DNA of 64,000 bases from Chryseobacterium gleum. GTDB taxonomy: Bacteria > Bacteroidota > Bacteroidia > Flavobacteriales > Schleiferiaceae. Below, in pieces: positions 38,387 to 46,774 of the stretch. The translations under genes and the position numbers were made by a program. Positions within the stretch are counted from its first letter, which is position 1. Each line of letters opens with the position of its first letter. The notes beneath the pieces were generated by a model. It was not told where the DNA came from, did no database searches, and worked only from the letters and a program-made list of their open reading frames with translations. The stretch covers positions 1 to 64,000 of the forward strand of contig CAMCXO010000001.1 in assembly GCA_945883565.1 (NCBI GenBank). Reading direction: 5' to 3'.

Positions 38387-39216
38387 TGTTAAGCATGGCT
38401 TATTTTTGCCCAATGCAAGATATTTCGGTTAATGCCACGGCCATTCGAATTAAAGAGTTAACGGTTAGCTATCAACATAAACCGGTACTTTGGAATATAA
38501 ATTTGAAATTGCCGAGTTCGCAAATAATTGGAATTATTGGCCCAAATGGTTCTGGTAAAACCACATTACTTAAATCTATTATGGGCCTTTTGCCTTTGGA
38601 CAGCGGCCATGTTGACTTTTTTGGAGAGCCTCTTAAAAACATGAGGGGTAAGATAAGCTATGTACCTCAGCGTGAATCAGTTGATTGGGACTTTCCGGCT
38701 ACCATATACGATGTGGTCTTAATGGGTAGGTACAGAAGTAACAATCTGTTTAGGCGTTTAAAGGCAGCAGATCATGCCATAGCAAAAGAGGCAATTGAAA
38801 AAGTGGGGCTAAGCGATTTACAAAATAGGCATATTGGGCAACTAAGTGGAGGACAACAGCAAAGGGTCTTTTTAGCTCGTGCCTTGGCACAGGAAGCGGA
38901 TATTTATTTAATGGATGAACCCTTTGTGGGGGTTGATGCGGCTACAGAAGATGCTATTTTAAGAATTCTGGCAGAAATGCGAAAGCAGGGTAAAACCTTA
39001 ATTATAGTCCACCATGATCTTCAAACAGCATTTCAAACTTTTGATTGGATAGTTCTGCTTAGAACTAGATTAATTGCGAATGGACCAACCAAAGAGGTTT
39101 TTACAGCTGAGAATTTACAGGAGGCCTATGGTGGAAGACTAAGCGTATTATCGCGTATCGGCGAATTAATGCAAAAAGAAGAACTAGACTTAAACCCATC
39201 GAAAACAGAACTTTAA
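38386..39216 (+). CDS. Metal-type ABC transporter ATPase (TroB/MntB/ZnuC-like)
   Basis: A 276-residue ABC ATPase: Walker A GPNGSGKT (52-59), signature LSGGQQQ (153-159), Walker B IYLMDEP (173-179). The segment YVPQRESVDWDFP.. and the VLMGRY motif are characteristic of the manganese/zinc/iron chelate group. No permease or solute-binding gene follows; a ZIP gene does, after one base. The start at 38386 overlaps the regulator stop (TAATG). An alternative start at 38413 (MQDISVNA) lies four bases after TATTTTTG (38401-38408) and would serve an internal promoter. Confidence 0.88.
   Translation: MLSMAYFCPMQDISVNATAIRIKELTVSYQHKPVLWNINLKLPSSQIIGIIGPNGSGKTTLLKSIMGLLPLDSGHVDFFGEPLKNMRGKISYVPQRESVDWDFPATIYDVVLMGRYRSNNLFRRLKAADHAIAKEAIEKVGLSDLQNRHIGQLSGGQQQRVFLARALAQEADIYLMDEPFVGVDAATEDAILRILAEMRKQGKTLIIVHHDLQTAFQTFDWIVLLRTRLIANGPTKEVFTAENLQEAYGGRLSVLSRIGELMQKEELDLNPSKTEL
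38401..38408 (+). promoter_or_regulatory. Possible internal -7 box before the ABC ATPase
   Basis: TATTTTTG matches TAnnTTTG and ends four bases before an in-frame ATG at 38413. No -33 element lies at the right distance, so it may be coincidence. If active it would express the ATPase and ZIP genes without the two-component system. Confidence 0.3.
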
Positions 39217-39217
39217 A

Positions 39218-40051
39218 ATGGATGCAGAAGCTATTTTAGGCGAGTGGTTTATTAAACAAAGCCCAGTATTTCAAGCCTTTATGGCAACAACGTTTACATG
39301 GTTTTTAACTGCTCTAGGTGCTTCTTTAGTATTCTTTTTTAAAGGGATGAGCCGAAAATGGCTGGATGGAATGCTTGGCTTTACCGGCGGGGTTATGATA
39401 GCTGCTTCATTTTGGTCTTTGCTTGCTCCAGCCATAGAGCTTAGCGAAAAACAAGGTCAGATTTCGTGGCTACCTCCGGCTATCGGCTTTGCTTCTGGAG
39501 CGTTGTTTCTCTTTTTTCTCGATAAATTCGTTCCTCATTTACACATTAATTTTAAAAAAGAAGAAACAGAAGGGCCCCAAACAAATTGGCACAAAACCAC
39601 CCTTTTGGTTCTGGCCATAACTTTGCACAATATCCCTGAAGGCTTAGCGGTGGGTGTAGCCTTTGGAGCATTTGCCAGCGGTATCGAAGGGGCCACTCTG
39701 GGGGCAGCATTGGCTTTAGCTATTGGAATCGGGCTCCAAAATTTCCCTGAAGGTTTGGCCGTAAGTATGCCTTTGAGAAGAAGTGGAGTGAGTGCAAGAC
39801 GGAGCTTTTGGTATGGTCAACTTTCGGCCATTGTGGAACCTGTAGCCGGAGTTGTTGGTGCATTGGCGGTAATGTACATGCAACCCATTTTACCATATGC
39901 ATTGGCTTTTGCCGCAGGCGCTATGATATATGTGGTTATTGAAGAAGTAGTCCCCGAGTCACAACGCGATAAGTATACCGACGTGGCCACCTTGGGCTTT
40001 ATTGGTGGTTTTTTGGTTATGATGATTTTAGATGTTGCTTTAGGGCAATAA
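39218..40051 (+). CDS. ZIP family metal transporter
   Basis: A 277-residue protein with about eight membrane segments. The ZIP binding-site motifs are HNIPEG (137-142) and QNFPEG (174-179), and a histidine-containing cytoplasmic loop (PHLHINF) lies between segments 3 and 4. It resembles the GufA/ZIP11-like branch, which moves zinc or related divalent ions into the cytoplasm. It lies one base downstream of the ABC ATPase and closes the operon; an AT-rich inverted pair after it (40046-40074) is too weak to call as a terminator. Confidence 0.93.
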   Translation: MDAEAILGEWFIKQSPVFQAFMATTFTWFLTALGASLVFFFKGMSRKWLDGMLGFTGGVMIAASFWSLLAPAIELSEKQGQISWLPPAIGFASGALFLFFLDKFVPHLHINFKKEETEGPQTNWHKTTLLVLAITLHNIPEGLAVGVAFGAFASGIEGATLGAALALAIGIGLQNFPEGLAVSMPLRRSGVSARRSFWYGQLSAIVEPVAGVVGALAVMYMQPILPYALAFAAGAMIYVVIEEVVPESQRDKYTDVATLGFIGGFLVMMILDVALGQ

Positions 40052-40109
40052 TTTGTATTTTATCAAAAAATTATTATACATTTAATGCATAAATTCAAGC
40101 ATATTTACC

Positions 40110-41132
40110 GTGTCTTCATTTGTTAATCATACCATTTTCGATCAATACGTACCCGACTGGTTAATGCGGTCTCGCAATGTTTTTTGCACAATTGTAGATG
40201 AAAACGGAAATTATATCTATGCAAATCAATATTTTAAAGATGTTTTTAGTTGTAATTGGCCAACTTGGATTAAAAACGGTTATACAAATTCGGTTCATCC
40301 TGACGATTTAGATGTGCTTAACTTTGCAGTAAGTAGGTTGTTGGCGTTTGGAGGTATTGAAAAGTTTGAAATTCGAAAACCCACTTCTTTATCAGGCGAT
40401 TACATACATACTCAATGGGAGATATCACAAATAAAGAACGAATTTGGAAAAGTTTTCGCGTTTTTAAATATTGGCTTCGACTTAACTAACGAAATACTGT
40501 ATTTGAATTCTCTACGAGAAACAGAGTTTAAATTACAGGCAATTTTTAATTCCACAAACCATCCAACCATTCTTTTAAATAAAGACTTTACCATTCAATA
40601 CATAAACAAAGCCGCCGAGGAATTGGGTTGGCAAATGGTAAATGCCAAACCTCTAATAAACGATAACATTCTAAGTTACCTTAGTTTGTCGTTTATTGAT
40701 TTTTTTAAAGAACTAATCGATAAGGCTTGGGATGGACTTTGTACAGAAACGGAGTATTTTATTGAAGACAAATGGTGGAGTTTGAAGGTGTTTTCAGTAT
40801 TGACAGATAGCAAAAAACGAATAGGCGTAGCTTTGCAAGTAATTGATATTACCATTGATAAAGAAAAAGAAAACAGAATCTTAGAGCAAAATCAACGCCT
40901 TAGACAAATTGCTTGGCAACAATCGCATGAAGTTAGAGCCCCTTTGTCTAATATGCTTGGCTTGTTGCATTTAATGCAATTAAAAGGCAAAGAAACAAAT
41001 GGCGAGGAATTAGATTTTTTAATTCAATCTTTAATTGGCGAAGGAAAGAAGCTTGATAAAGTCATACATGAAATTGTAAAAAATTCGAATCATGTATTCG
41101 ATCGCATAAACGACAAGGAAGTGCAGCAATAG
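40110..41132 (+). CDS. PAS-PAS-DHp protein lacking a kinase ATPase domain
   Basis: A 340-residue soluble protein: two PAS domains (about 20-125 and 135-255), a coiled-coil linker, and a histidine phosphoacceptor helix (QQSHEVRAPLSNMLGLL). It ends about 50 residues later with no N, G1 or G2 box. It is therefore a sensor with a dimerisation/phosphotransfer domain but no ATPase; it could be phosphorylated by another kinase. The start is a GTG at 40110. The first PAS lacks the LOV-type GRNCRFLQ motif, so a flavin photoreceptor is not indicated. The photorepair operon begins 120 bases downstream. Confidence 0.85.
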   Translation: MSSFVNHTIFDQYVPDWLMRSRNVFCTIVDENGNYIYANQYFKDVFSCNWPTWIKNGYTNSVHPDDLDVLNFAVSRLLAFGGIEKFEIRKPTSLSGDYIHTQWEISQIKNEFGKVFAFLNIGFDLTNEILYLNSLRETEFKLQAIFNSTNHPTILLNKDFTIQYINKAAEELGWQMVNAKPLINDNILSYLSLSFIDFFKELIDKAWDGLCTETEYFIEDKWWSLKVFSVLTDSKKRIGVALQVIDITIDKEKENRILEQNQRLRQIAWQQSHEVRAPLSNMLGLLHLMQLKGKETNGEELDFLIQSLIGEGKKLDKVIHEIVKNSNHVFDRINDKEVQQ

Positions 41133-41252
41133 ATTTAAATTGTTTAAATTCTTTCGATTTTTTAATCAAGTAAGCAAAAGTATATTCAGTTTAACTTTTT
41201 TTAGAACAATTCATTGTTTCGTCTGTCTTATCTATTAAACCAAAATCTTGTT

Positions 41253-41708
41253 ATGTACGTTTTTGAAAGAACTCAGGAAATACCTGTATCTGTAGAACAA
41301 GCCTGGGATTTTTTCTCTTCCCCAAAGAATTTAAAAGAAATAACGCCGTCTTATCTAGGATTTGACATAAAAAGCGAATTGCCCGAAAAAATGCATGAGG
41401 GTTTATTTATTATGCACATGGTTAAACCCATTTTTGGAATCCCAATGGAATGGGTTACTGAAATAACCCATATTAATAAAGGGAGATTTTTTGTAGACGA
41501 GCAGCGAAAAGGCCCCTACAGAATTTGGCACCATGAACATCATTTTGAACCCACGCCTAAAGGTGTTCGAATGTTTGACAGAGTGAGTTACGAGCTTCCC
41601 TTTGGACTTTTTGGTCAAATGGTTCACCCCTTATTAGTGAAGCCTAAGCTTGTTGAGATTTTTAATTTTCGCTTTGATAAAGTCGAGAAATTGTTTGGTA
41701 AAGTATGA
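41253..41708 (+). CDS. SRPBCC (START-like) family protein
   Basis: A 151-residue protein of the SRPBCC fold, with VFERTQEIPVSVEQAWDFFS at the N-terminus and a hydrophobic cavity pattern. It resembles the COG4276 group, which often accompanies photolyase/cryptochrome genes. The molecular role is unknown; the fold binds hydrophobic ligands. The ATG at 41253 matches the domain start, whereas an in-frame ATG at 41214 adds 13 residues without similarity. Its TGA overlaps the next ATG (ATGA), starting a chain of coupled genes. Confidence 0.85.
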   Translation: MYVFERTQEIPVSVEQAWDFFSSPKNLKEITPSYLGFDIKSELPEKMHEGLFIMHMVKPIFGIPMEWVTEITHINKGRFFVDEQRKGPYRIWHHEHHFEPTPKGVRMFDRVSYELPFGLFGQMVHPLLVKPKLVEIFNFRFDKVEKLFGKV

Positions 41709-42301
41709 ATAGGGTGGTTTTTGGAATTGATTTTGGCAGTAGGTTATCAGGAAACACCGTTTTGTGTATTTTCAATTTTGGTAGAATACACTTTATGCAG
41801 GTTGATAAAAATGTTGATGCCGATGTTTTTCTTCTAAATGCGGCCAAGCATTTTAAACCTGAATTGGTCTTTATAGATGCTCCTTTAAGTCTGCCCGGTG
41901 TTTATTCAGGTTTACACGATCATAATGACTACCATTTTAGGTGCGCGGATAAAGACTTAAAAGCTATGTCACCAATGTTTTTGGGAGGACTAACAGCACG
42001 AGCCATAGAACTAAAAGATATTTTATTGGCACAGGGTATTGCAGTAAAAGAAACTTTTCCAAGAATAATGGCTAAAAGAATGGGACTAGAATCACTTGGT
42101 TATAAGGGAGGTAAATTGGCGCTTATAACCTGTAAAAAAGAGATTCTATCTAAAATGAACCCTGCAATCGCTATTGACTGGGAAGAAATCAACAGTTGGC
42201 ATGCTTTAGATGCCCTTTTGTCTTTGATGTCGGCTTTAAACTATGTTAGTGGAACCCATAAAGTATATGGCTGTGAAGAAGAGGGCCAAATTTTTGTGTG
42301 A
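41705..42301 (+). CDS. DUF429 protein (predicted RNase H-like nuclease)
   Basis: A 198-residue protein with the DUF429 pattern: an acidic first strand (VFGIDFGS), a second acidic strand (VFIDAPLSLP), and a C-terminal WHALDALLS helix. The family is predicted to have an RNase H-like fold and its biochemical role is not established. It starts within the stop of the SRPBCC gene and its own stop overlaps the GTG of the photolyase gene, so it belongs to the photorepair operon. Confidence 0.82.
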   Translation: MNRVVFGIDFGSRLSGNTVLCIFNFGRIHFMQVDKNVDADVFLLNAAKHFKPELVFIDAPLSLPGVYSGLHDHNDYHFRCADKDLKAMSPMFLGGLTARAIELKDILLAQGIAVKETFPRIMAKRMGLESLGYKGGKLALITCKKEILSKMNPAIAIDWEEINSWHALDALLSLMSALNYVSGTHKVYGCEEEGQIFV

Positions 42302-43839
42302 ACAATATAAGTAAAATCAGGCTTGTTCTTGGAGACCAATTAAACCAGAATCATTCTTGGTTTAAAAGAACAGATCCCCATATTTTATATGTCATGATGG
42401 AAGTGAGAACTGAAACAGACTATGTAGTTCATCACATCCAAAAAATTCTGGGCATTTTTTCTAATATGAGGGCTTTCGCGGATTCTTTAAGAAATCACGG
42501 GCACTTGGTACACTATATTCGAATTGGCGACGCAGAAAATAAACAAGATTTCATAAATAATTTAATTCCATTATTGCAAAAGTTTCAGGTAAAATATTTT
42601 GAATATTTAGAACCAGATGAATTTAGATTAAAGTCATATTTTGAAAATGGACTTAAGCAGTTTAACATGCTAGTAAAGATCTACTCTACTGAGCATTTTT
42701 ATACAAATACTTCTGAACTAAGCTCTTTTTTTCAGGATAAAAAAACATATCTCATGGAATCTTTTTATAGATACATGAGGAAAAAACACAATGTGTTAAT
42801 GTCTGGAAATCATCCAATAGGAGGTAAGTGGAACTTTGATTTGGAAAACAGAAAGAAATTACCAGACAAGCAGTTTATTCCTCAGGCCAAACTTTTTAAT
42901 CACAACGTTAAAACATTATATAATGAAATTATTTCTTCCCAAGTAAAATTTTTAGGTTATATCAATGAGTCTGATTTTATTTGGCCGATTGGTCGTAAAG
43001 AAGCTTTAGAGCTATTAGAGCATTTCTGTATCTATCTTCTTCCTTTTTTTGGAACTTTTCAAGATGCTATATCGTCTAGAGATTGGAGTTTGTTTCATAG
43101 TAGAATTTCATTCGCACTAAACCTGAAAATTATAAGTCCGATTGAAGTAGTTGAGATGGTGGAAAAGTATTATGTAGCTAATCCGAGTTTAATAGCCATT
43201 CAGCAAGCAGAGGGTTTCATAAGACAGATTCTGGGATGGAGAGAATATATAAGAGGTGTTTATTGGGCTGAAATGCCCGTCTATTCAGAAATGAATTATT
43301 TTCAGAACAAAAGAAAATTGCCTGATTTTTATTGGACAGGAAACACCAGAATGTCTTGTATGAAAGCGGCCATTAAACAAACACTGGATCATGCTTATGC
43401 TCATCATATTCAGCGTTTAATGGTAACTGGCAATTTCGCTTTGTTGTCAGGAATTGAACCTAAACAGGTTGATTTCTGGTATTTAGGTGTATACATAGAT
43501 GCATTTGAATGGGTAGAATTACCAAATACTAGGGGAATGAGCCAGTTCGCCGATGGAGGATTATTGGCAACAAAACCCTACGTAAGTTCTGCGAATTATC
43601 TTAATAAGATGGGCGACCATTGTAGCAGTTGTTATTATAATCACAGATTGAGAGTCGGTGAGAAAGCTTGTCCTTTTAACAGTTTGTACTGGAATTTTTT
43701 TGACGAAAAAAGGAAATTACTAGAAAGGAATCCTCGTGTAGGTATGGTATATAGAACTTTGGATAAAATGGGTGCTCAGGACTTGAAAGAAGTTAAAGTT
43801 CAGGCCTCAAAATATCTTGAAAACCTAAGTGATATTTGA
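42298..43839 (+). CDS. Fe-S cluster (6-4) photolyase-like protein (FeS-BCP/PhrB family)
   Basis: This 513-residue protein carries the four cysteines of the bacterial (6-4) photolyase family: C354, C442, C445 and C458. Each is four positions beyond those of Agrobacterium PhrB (350, 438, 441, 454), as I recall them. The histidine pair H369-H370 matches the PhrB active-site H365-H366 by the same offset. These enzymes use FAD and a lumazine antenna to repair (6-4) photoproducts with blue light. The start is a GTG overlapping the upstream stop (GTGA). Some relatives act as sensors rather than repair enzymes. The stretch is very AT-rich (11 of 60 G+C at 42541-42600). Confidence 0.9.
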   Translation: MNNISKIRLVLGDQLNQNHSWFKRTDPHILYVMMEVRTETDYVVHHIQKILGIFSNMRAFADSLRNHGHLVHYIRIGDAENKQDFINNLIPLLQKFQVKYFEYLEPDEFRLKSYFENGLKQFNMLVKIYSTEHFYTNTSELSSFFQDKKTYLMESFYRYMRKKHNVLMSGNHPIGGKWNFDLENRKKLPDKQFIPQAKLFNHNVKTLYNEIISSQVKFLGYINESDFIWPIGRKEALELLEHFCIYLLPFFGTFQDAISSRDWSLFHSRISFALNLKIISPIEVVEMVEKYYVANPSLIAIQQAEGFIRQILGWREYIRGVYWAEMPVYSEMNYFQNKRKLPDFYWTGNTRMSCMKAAIKQTLDHAYAHHIQRLMVTGNFALLSGIEPKQVDFWYLGVYIDAFEWVELPNTRGMSQFADGGLLATKPYVSSANYLNKMGDHCSSCYYNHRLRVGEKACPFNSLYWNFFDEKRKLLERNPRVGMVYRTLDKMGAQDLKEVKVQASKYLENLSDI

Positions 43840-45335
43840 AACCAATTGCAAATGTTATTTGGTTCAAGCGCGATTTACGTGTAGATGACCATTTGCCTCT
43901 GTTATTAGCATTGGAACAGAACTTTCCTGTTCTGGCAGTTTTCATTTTTGAACCGTCTTGGTTAAAATCTCAAGATTACTCACATAGACATGGCAAATTT
44001 GCTTATGAGTGCTTGAAGGATCTTGAAATAAAACTTTGGGAATTAGGAATAAGATTAAATGTGATATGGGGTGAGGCTCTAGATGTTTTTAACGAATTAA
44101 GCATACAAATAGAAATTCAAAATGTTTTCAGCCACATAGAAATTGGAACTCAAAGAACTTTCAATAGAGATGTTTTATTGAAATCGCTCTTTAGAGCTAA
44201 AGGAATTTCTTGGAGAGAAATTCAGTTTAATGGAATAAAAAGAGGCGTAAAAAACAGAGAGAATTGGGATAAAGGCTGGAAAGACTACATAGATCAGCCA
44301 TTAATTAAATTAAAAAGCCAACCCATTCATGAATTGACTATTAAGTTTTCTGGTATTCCAAGTAAACTCGAGGACATTTACAATTCCACAAGATTGCACC
44401 TACAAAAAGGCGGTTATTCGGTTGCGAAAGAGCGTTTAAATGAGTTTTTAACTAAAGATATCTTGTCATACAATCGAAATATTTCAAAACCATTTGAAAG
44501 CCGACAGTCTTGTAGTCGTTTATCTCCTTACTTGGCTTGGGGGGCATTAAGTACTCGGCAAGTAATCCATTTAAGTTTAGGTCAATCCTGTCCTTCACGA
44601 AATAAGAATTTACAAAGTTTTATATCAAGATTACTTTGGCAAGCCCATTTTATGCAAAAATTCGAGTCCGAGTGTTCAATGGAGTTTCAATCCTTGAATA
44701 AGGCTTACAATAATCTAACATTTAATAGTAATTCATCTTTTATTGCAGCTTGGGAGTCTGGTGAAACTGGATATCCATTAGTAGATGCTTGCATTCGTTG
44801 TGTAAAGGAAACAGGTTATTTAAACTTTAGGATGAGGGCTTTAGTCGTAAGTTTTTTAACCCATGTTTTAGGTCAAAGTTGGCAATCTGGTGCACACTTT
44901 TTGGCCAGAAAGTTTTTGGACTACGAGCCAGGAATACATTTCCCTCAAATGCAAATGCAAGCCGGGGTTACAGGCGTAAACATTATCCGAGGTTATAACC
45001 CGGTGAAACAGTCGAAAGATCATGACCCTGAAGGTAAATTTATAAAAAAATGGGTTAAAGAGTTAGAAAGCCTACCAGCTCATTTGATTCATGAACCTCA
45101 TAAAATTGCGCCATTAGATTCTTATTGGTATGGATTTAAGCCAGGAGATAATTATCCACTACCTATAGTCGACTTTCAAATAGAAATAAAGAGAAATCTA
45201 GAAAGATTGTGGGGCCTTAGAAAAGAACAATTAACACAAAACGAAAATGAAAGAATCATACAAAAACATACCACATCAAACAGAAGTCACAATGAACGAA
45301 GTAGAATTATCTTTGGACTGGTTGAATCCCATTGA
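43836..45335 (+). CDS. Photolyase/cryptochrome family flavoprotein
   Basis: A 499-residue protein with an N-terminal antenna domain ([17 protein letters not shown]) and a C-terminal FAD domain ([51 protein letters not shown]). By eye alignment with E. coli photolyase the Trp306 and Trp382 positions of the electron chain are Y328 and Q373, while Trp359 is kept (W349); the tract QMQMQAG replaces GWQWAAS. It is thus a divergent branch of uncertain activity. The start is a TTG overlapping the upstream stop (TTGA). Its last 89 bases overlap the DUF2452 frame. Confidence 0.85.
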   Translation: MKPIANVIWFKRDLRVDDHLPLLLALEQNFPVLAVFIFEPSWLKSQDYSHRHGKFAYECLKDLEIKLWELGIRLNVIWGEALDVFNELSIQIEIQNVFSHIEIGTQRTFNRDVLLKSLFRAKGISWREIQFNGIKRGVKNRENWDKGWKDYIDQPLIKLKSQPIHELTIKFSGIPSKLEDIYNSTRLHLQKGGYSVAKERLNEFLTKDILSYNRNISKPFESRQSCSRLSPYLAWGALSTRQVIHLSLGQSCPSRNKNLQSFISRLLWQAHFMQKFESECSMEFQSLNKAYNNLTFNSNSSFIAAWESGETGYPLVDACIRCVKETGYLNFRMRALVVSFLTHVLGQSWQSGAHFLARKFLDYEPGIHFPQMQMQAGVTGVNIIRGYNPVKQSKDHDPEGKFIKKWVKELESLPAHLIHEPHKIAPLDSYWYGFKPGDNYPLPIVDFQIEIKRNLERLWGLRKEQLTQNENERIIQKHTTSNRSHNERSRIIFGLVESH

Positions 45336-45741
45336 TGCGACTCAGGTAGCTAGTTCGCCAGGTTTAATTTCGTATGCACATCATGTTGGGAGTGCATTAA
45401 TAGAACCCACAAAACAGGGTGTAATTAAGAGCAAAGCCCTTAGCAGTATGGAACAACAGACCGAAATGCAATTAAATCAAATCAAAGAGCAAATCGAGTT
45501 GTTGAAGATGCAAGCGGAGAAAGTTTTGGAAAGAAAAAGAGTATCGATGTTTATTTATAGTGCAAAAATGAGTTTTGAACCATTGGTAGGCCATACTTAT
45601 TTTTTGTATGAAAGTAAAGAAAATGCATACATTTTAAGTATGATTGCGCCTGAAGATTGGCAAAAGATTCCCTTTAGGTCATTTGTTGCCAAAATAAGAC
45701 TTTTGGCAGACCATACATGGGAAATTATTGAGAAAAAATAG
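45247..45741 (+). CDS. DUF2452 protein
   Basis: A 164-residue soluble protein: a short N-terminal region ([24 protein letters not shown]), a central helix with heptad character ([20 protein letters not shown]), and a C-terminal beta-rich region ([11 protein letters not shown]). It fits DUF2452, of unknown function. The ATG at 45247 overlaps the photolyase gene by 89 bases; an in-frame ATG at 45292 would overlap by 44 and begins nearer the conserved part. The last gene of the operon. Confidence 0.8.
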   Translation: MKESYKNIPHQTEVTMNEVELSLDWLNPIDATQVASSPGLISYAHHVGSALIEPTKQGVIKSKALSSMEQQTEMQLNQIKEQIELLKMQAEKVLERKRVSMFIYSAKMSFEPLVGHTYFLYESKENAYILSMIAPEDWQKIPFRSFVAKIRLLADHTWEIIEKK

Positions 45742-45955
45742 TATTAATAGTTTAGTAAAGTTCTAAATTCATTTTTTGAAAAATGAAGACGAAATTTTTA
45801 AAACTAGTTATTTAAACAATCATCATATTCAATTTTATTATTACAATTGAACAGGAAGGAATTTGACCTGATTTAGCTTGTTTCAAAAATACCTTTAAAA
45901 AACGATGCGTAAAAGTACTTAGATTGTCTTAGTTTCGCCCCGCATATATTGTAAC
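45742..45955. other. AT-rich intergenic gap before cysQ
   Basis: No ORF is seen in these 214 bases. A 9-bp palindromic pair with a two-base loop lies at 45768-45787 and is AT-rich. TAGTTTCG at 45930-45937, a one-mismatch -7 box, lies 18 bases before the cysQ ATG. Confidence 0.5.
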
Positions 45956-46750
45956 ATGAACGAATACATGGATGCGGCCCTTAAAGCGGCCCTTAAAGCG
46001 GGAAAGGCGATCTTAGAAGTTTACAACTCGTCTGATTTTGAAGTTGAAAGCAAAGATGATGACTCGCCCTTAACCTTAGCCGACCGTAAATCACATTTGG
46101 CTATTGTTTCAGAACTCGAGTCAACAGATGTGCCAATTTTAAGTGAAGAAGGTAAGAAAATAGCTTTTAGCGATCGAAGTCATTGGGTTTGGTTGTGGGT
46201 TGTAGATCCGTTAGATGGCACCAAAGAATTCATAAAGCGCAATGGAGAGTTTACAGTTAATATAGCTTTAGTAAATGGTCAAGATCCTGTAGCAGGGGTT
46301 ATTTATGTACCTGTTACTGGAGAATTATATGCCGGTTTGGTAGGTGAAGGTGCCTTTAAGGCCCACTTTAGTTCTGGTGAAGGTCAAGTTTCATGGGAAG
46401 ACTTGAAAGGAAGTGGCCAAAAGTTGCCAATTAAATATGAACGCGCCTTTACCGCAGTTGGCAGTCGTTCGCACATGAGTCCTGAAACCGAAGCGTATTT
46501 TGCTGAAATGGAAAAGGAGCATGGAAAAATTGATATAATTTCTAAAGGAAGCAGCTTAAAACTTTGCATGGTGGCTGAAGGGTTGGCAGATGTTTATCCC
46601 AGATTTGCACCAACCATGGAATGGGATACGGCGGCTGGTCATGCTATTGCAAATGCAGCTGGTTTCAAAGTTATGGTGCATACTGGCGAGCATCCGTTAA
46701 AATATAACAAACCCGATTTGTTGAATCCGTGGTTTATAGTTAAACCTTAA
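45956..46750 (+). CDS. cysQ: 3'(2'),5'-bisphosphate nucleotidase
   Basis: This 264-residue protein of the inositol monophosphatase superfamily has the metal-binding motif DPLDGTKEF (D84, D87), an upstream acidic SEE (63-65), and the C-terminal WDTAAGHAI. CysQ removes the 3'-phosphate of PAP and PAPS and so recycles a by-product of sulfate assimilation; it also controls PAP, which inhibits exoribonucleases. No cys assimilation gene is adjacent. The ATG at 45956 gives MNEYMDAALK, the usual N-terminus. Confidence 0.92.
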   Translation: MNEYMDAALKAALKAGKAILEVYNSSDFEVESKDDDSPLTLADRKSHLAIVSELESTDVPILSEEGKKIAFSDRSHWVWLWVVDPLDGTKEFIKRNGEFTVNIALVNGQDPVAGVIYVPVTGELYAGLVGEGAFKAHFSSGEGQVSWEDLKGSGQKLPIKYERAFTAVGSRSHMSPETEAYFAEMEKEHGKIDIISKGSSLKLCMVAEGLADVYPRFAPTMEWDTAAGHAIANAAGFKVMVHTGEHPLKYNKPDLLNPWFIVKP

Positions 46751-46774
46751 GCTTTATCAGGCGTTAATGCATTA

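Noticed and set aside
40046-40074. Terminator after the ZIP gene
   Set aside because: An 8-bp inverted pair of A/T only; thermodynamically weak. Recorded only as composition noise.
40110-40500. LOV photoreceptor domain in the PAS protein upstream of the photorepair operon
   Set aside because: The expected cysteine-containing GRNCRFLQ motif is not in either PAS domain.
45768-45787. Terminator hairpin after DUF2452
   Set aside because: The stem is almost all A/T with a two-base loop, so it is not stable enough; no T-run follows.
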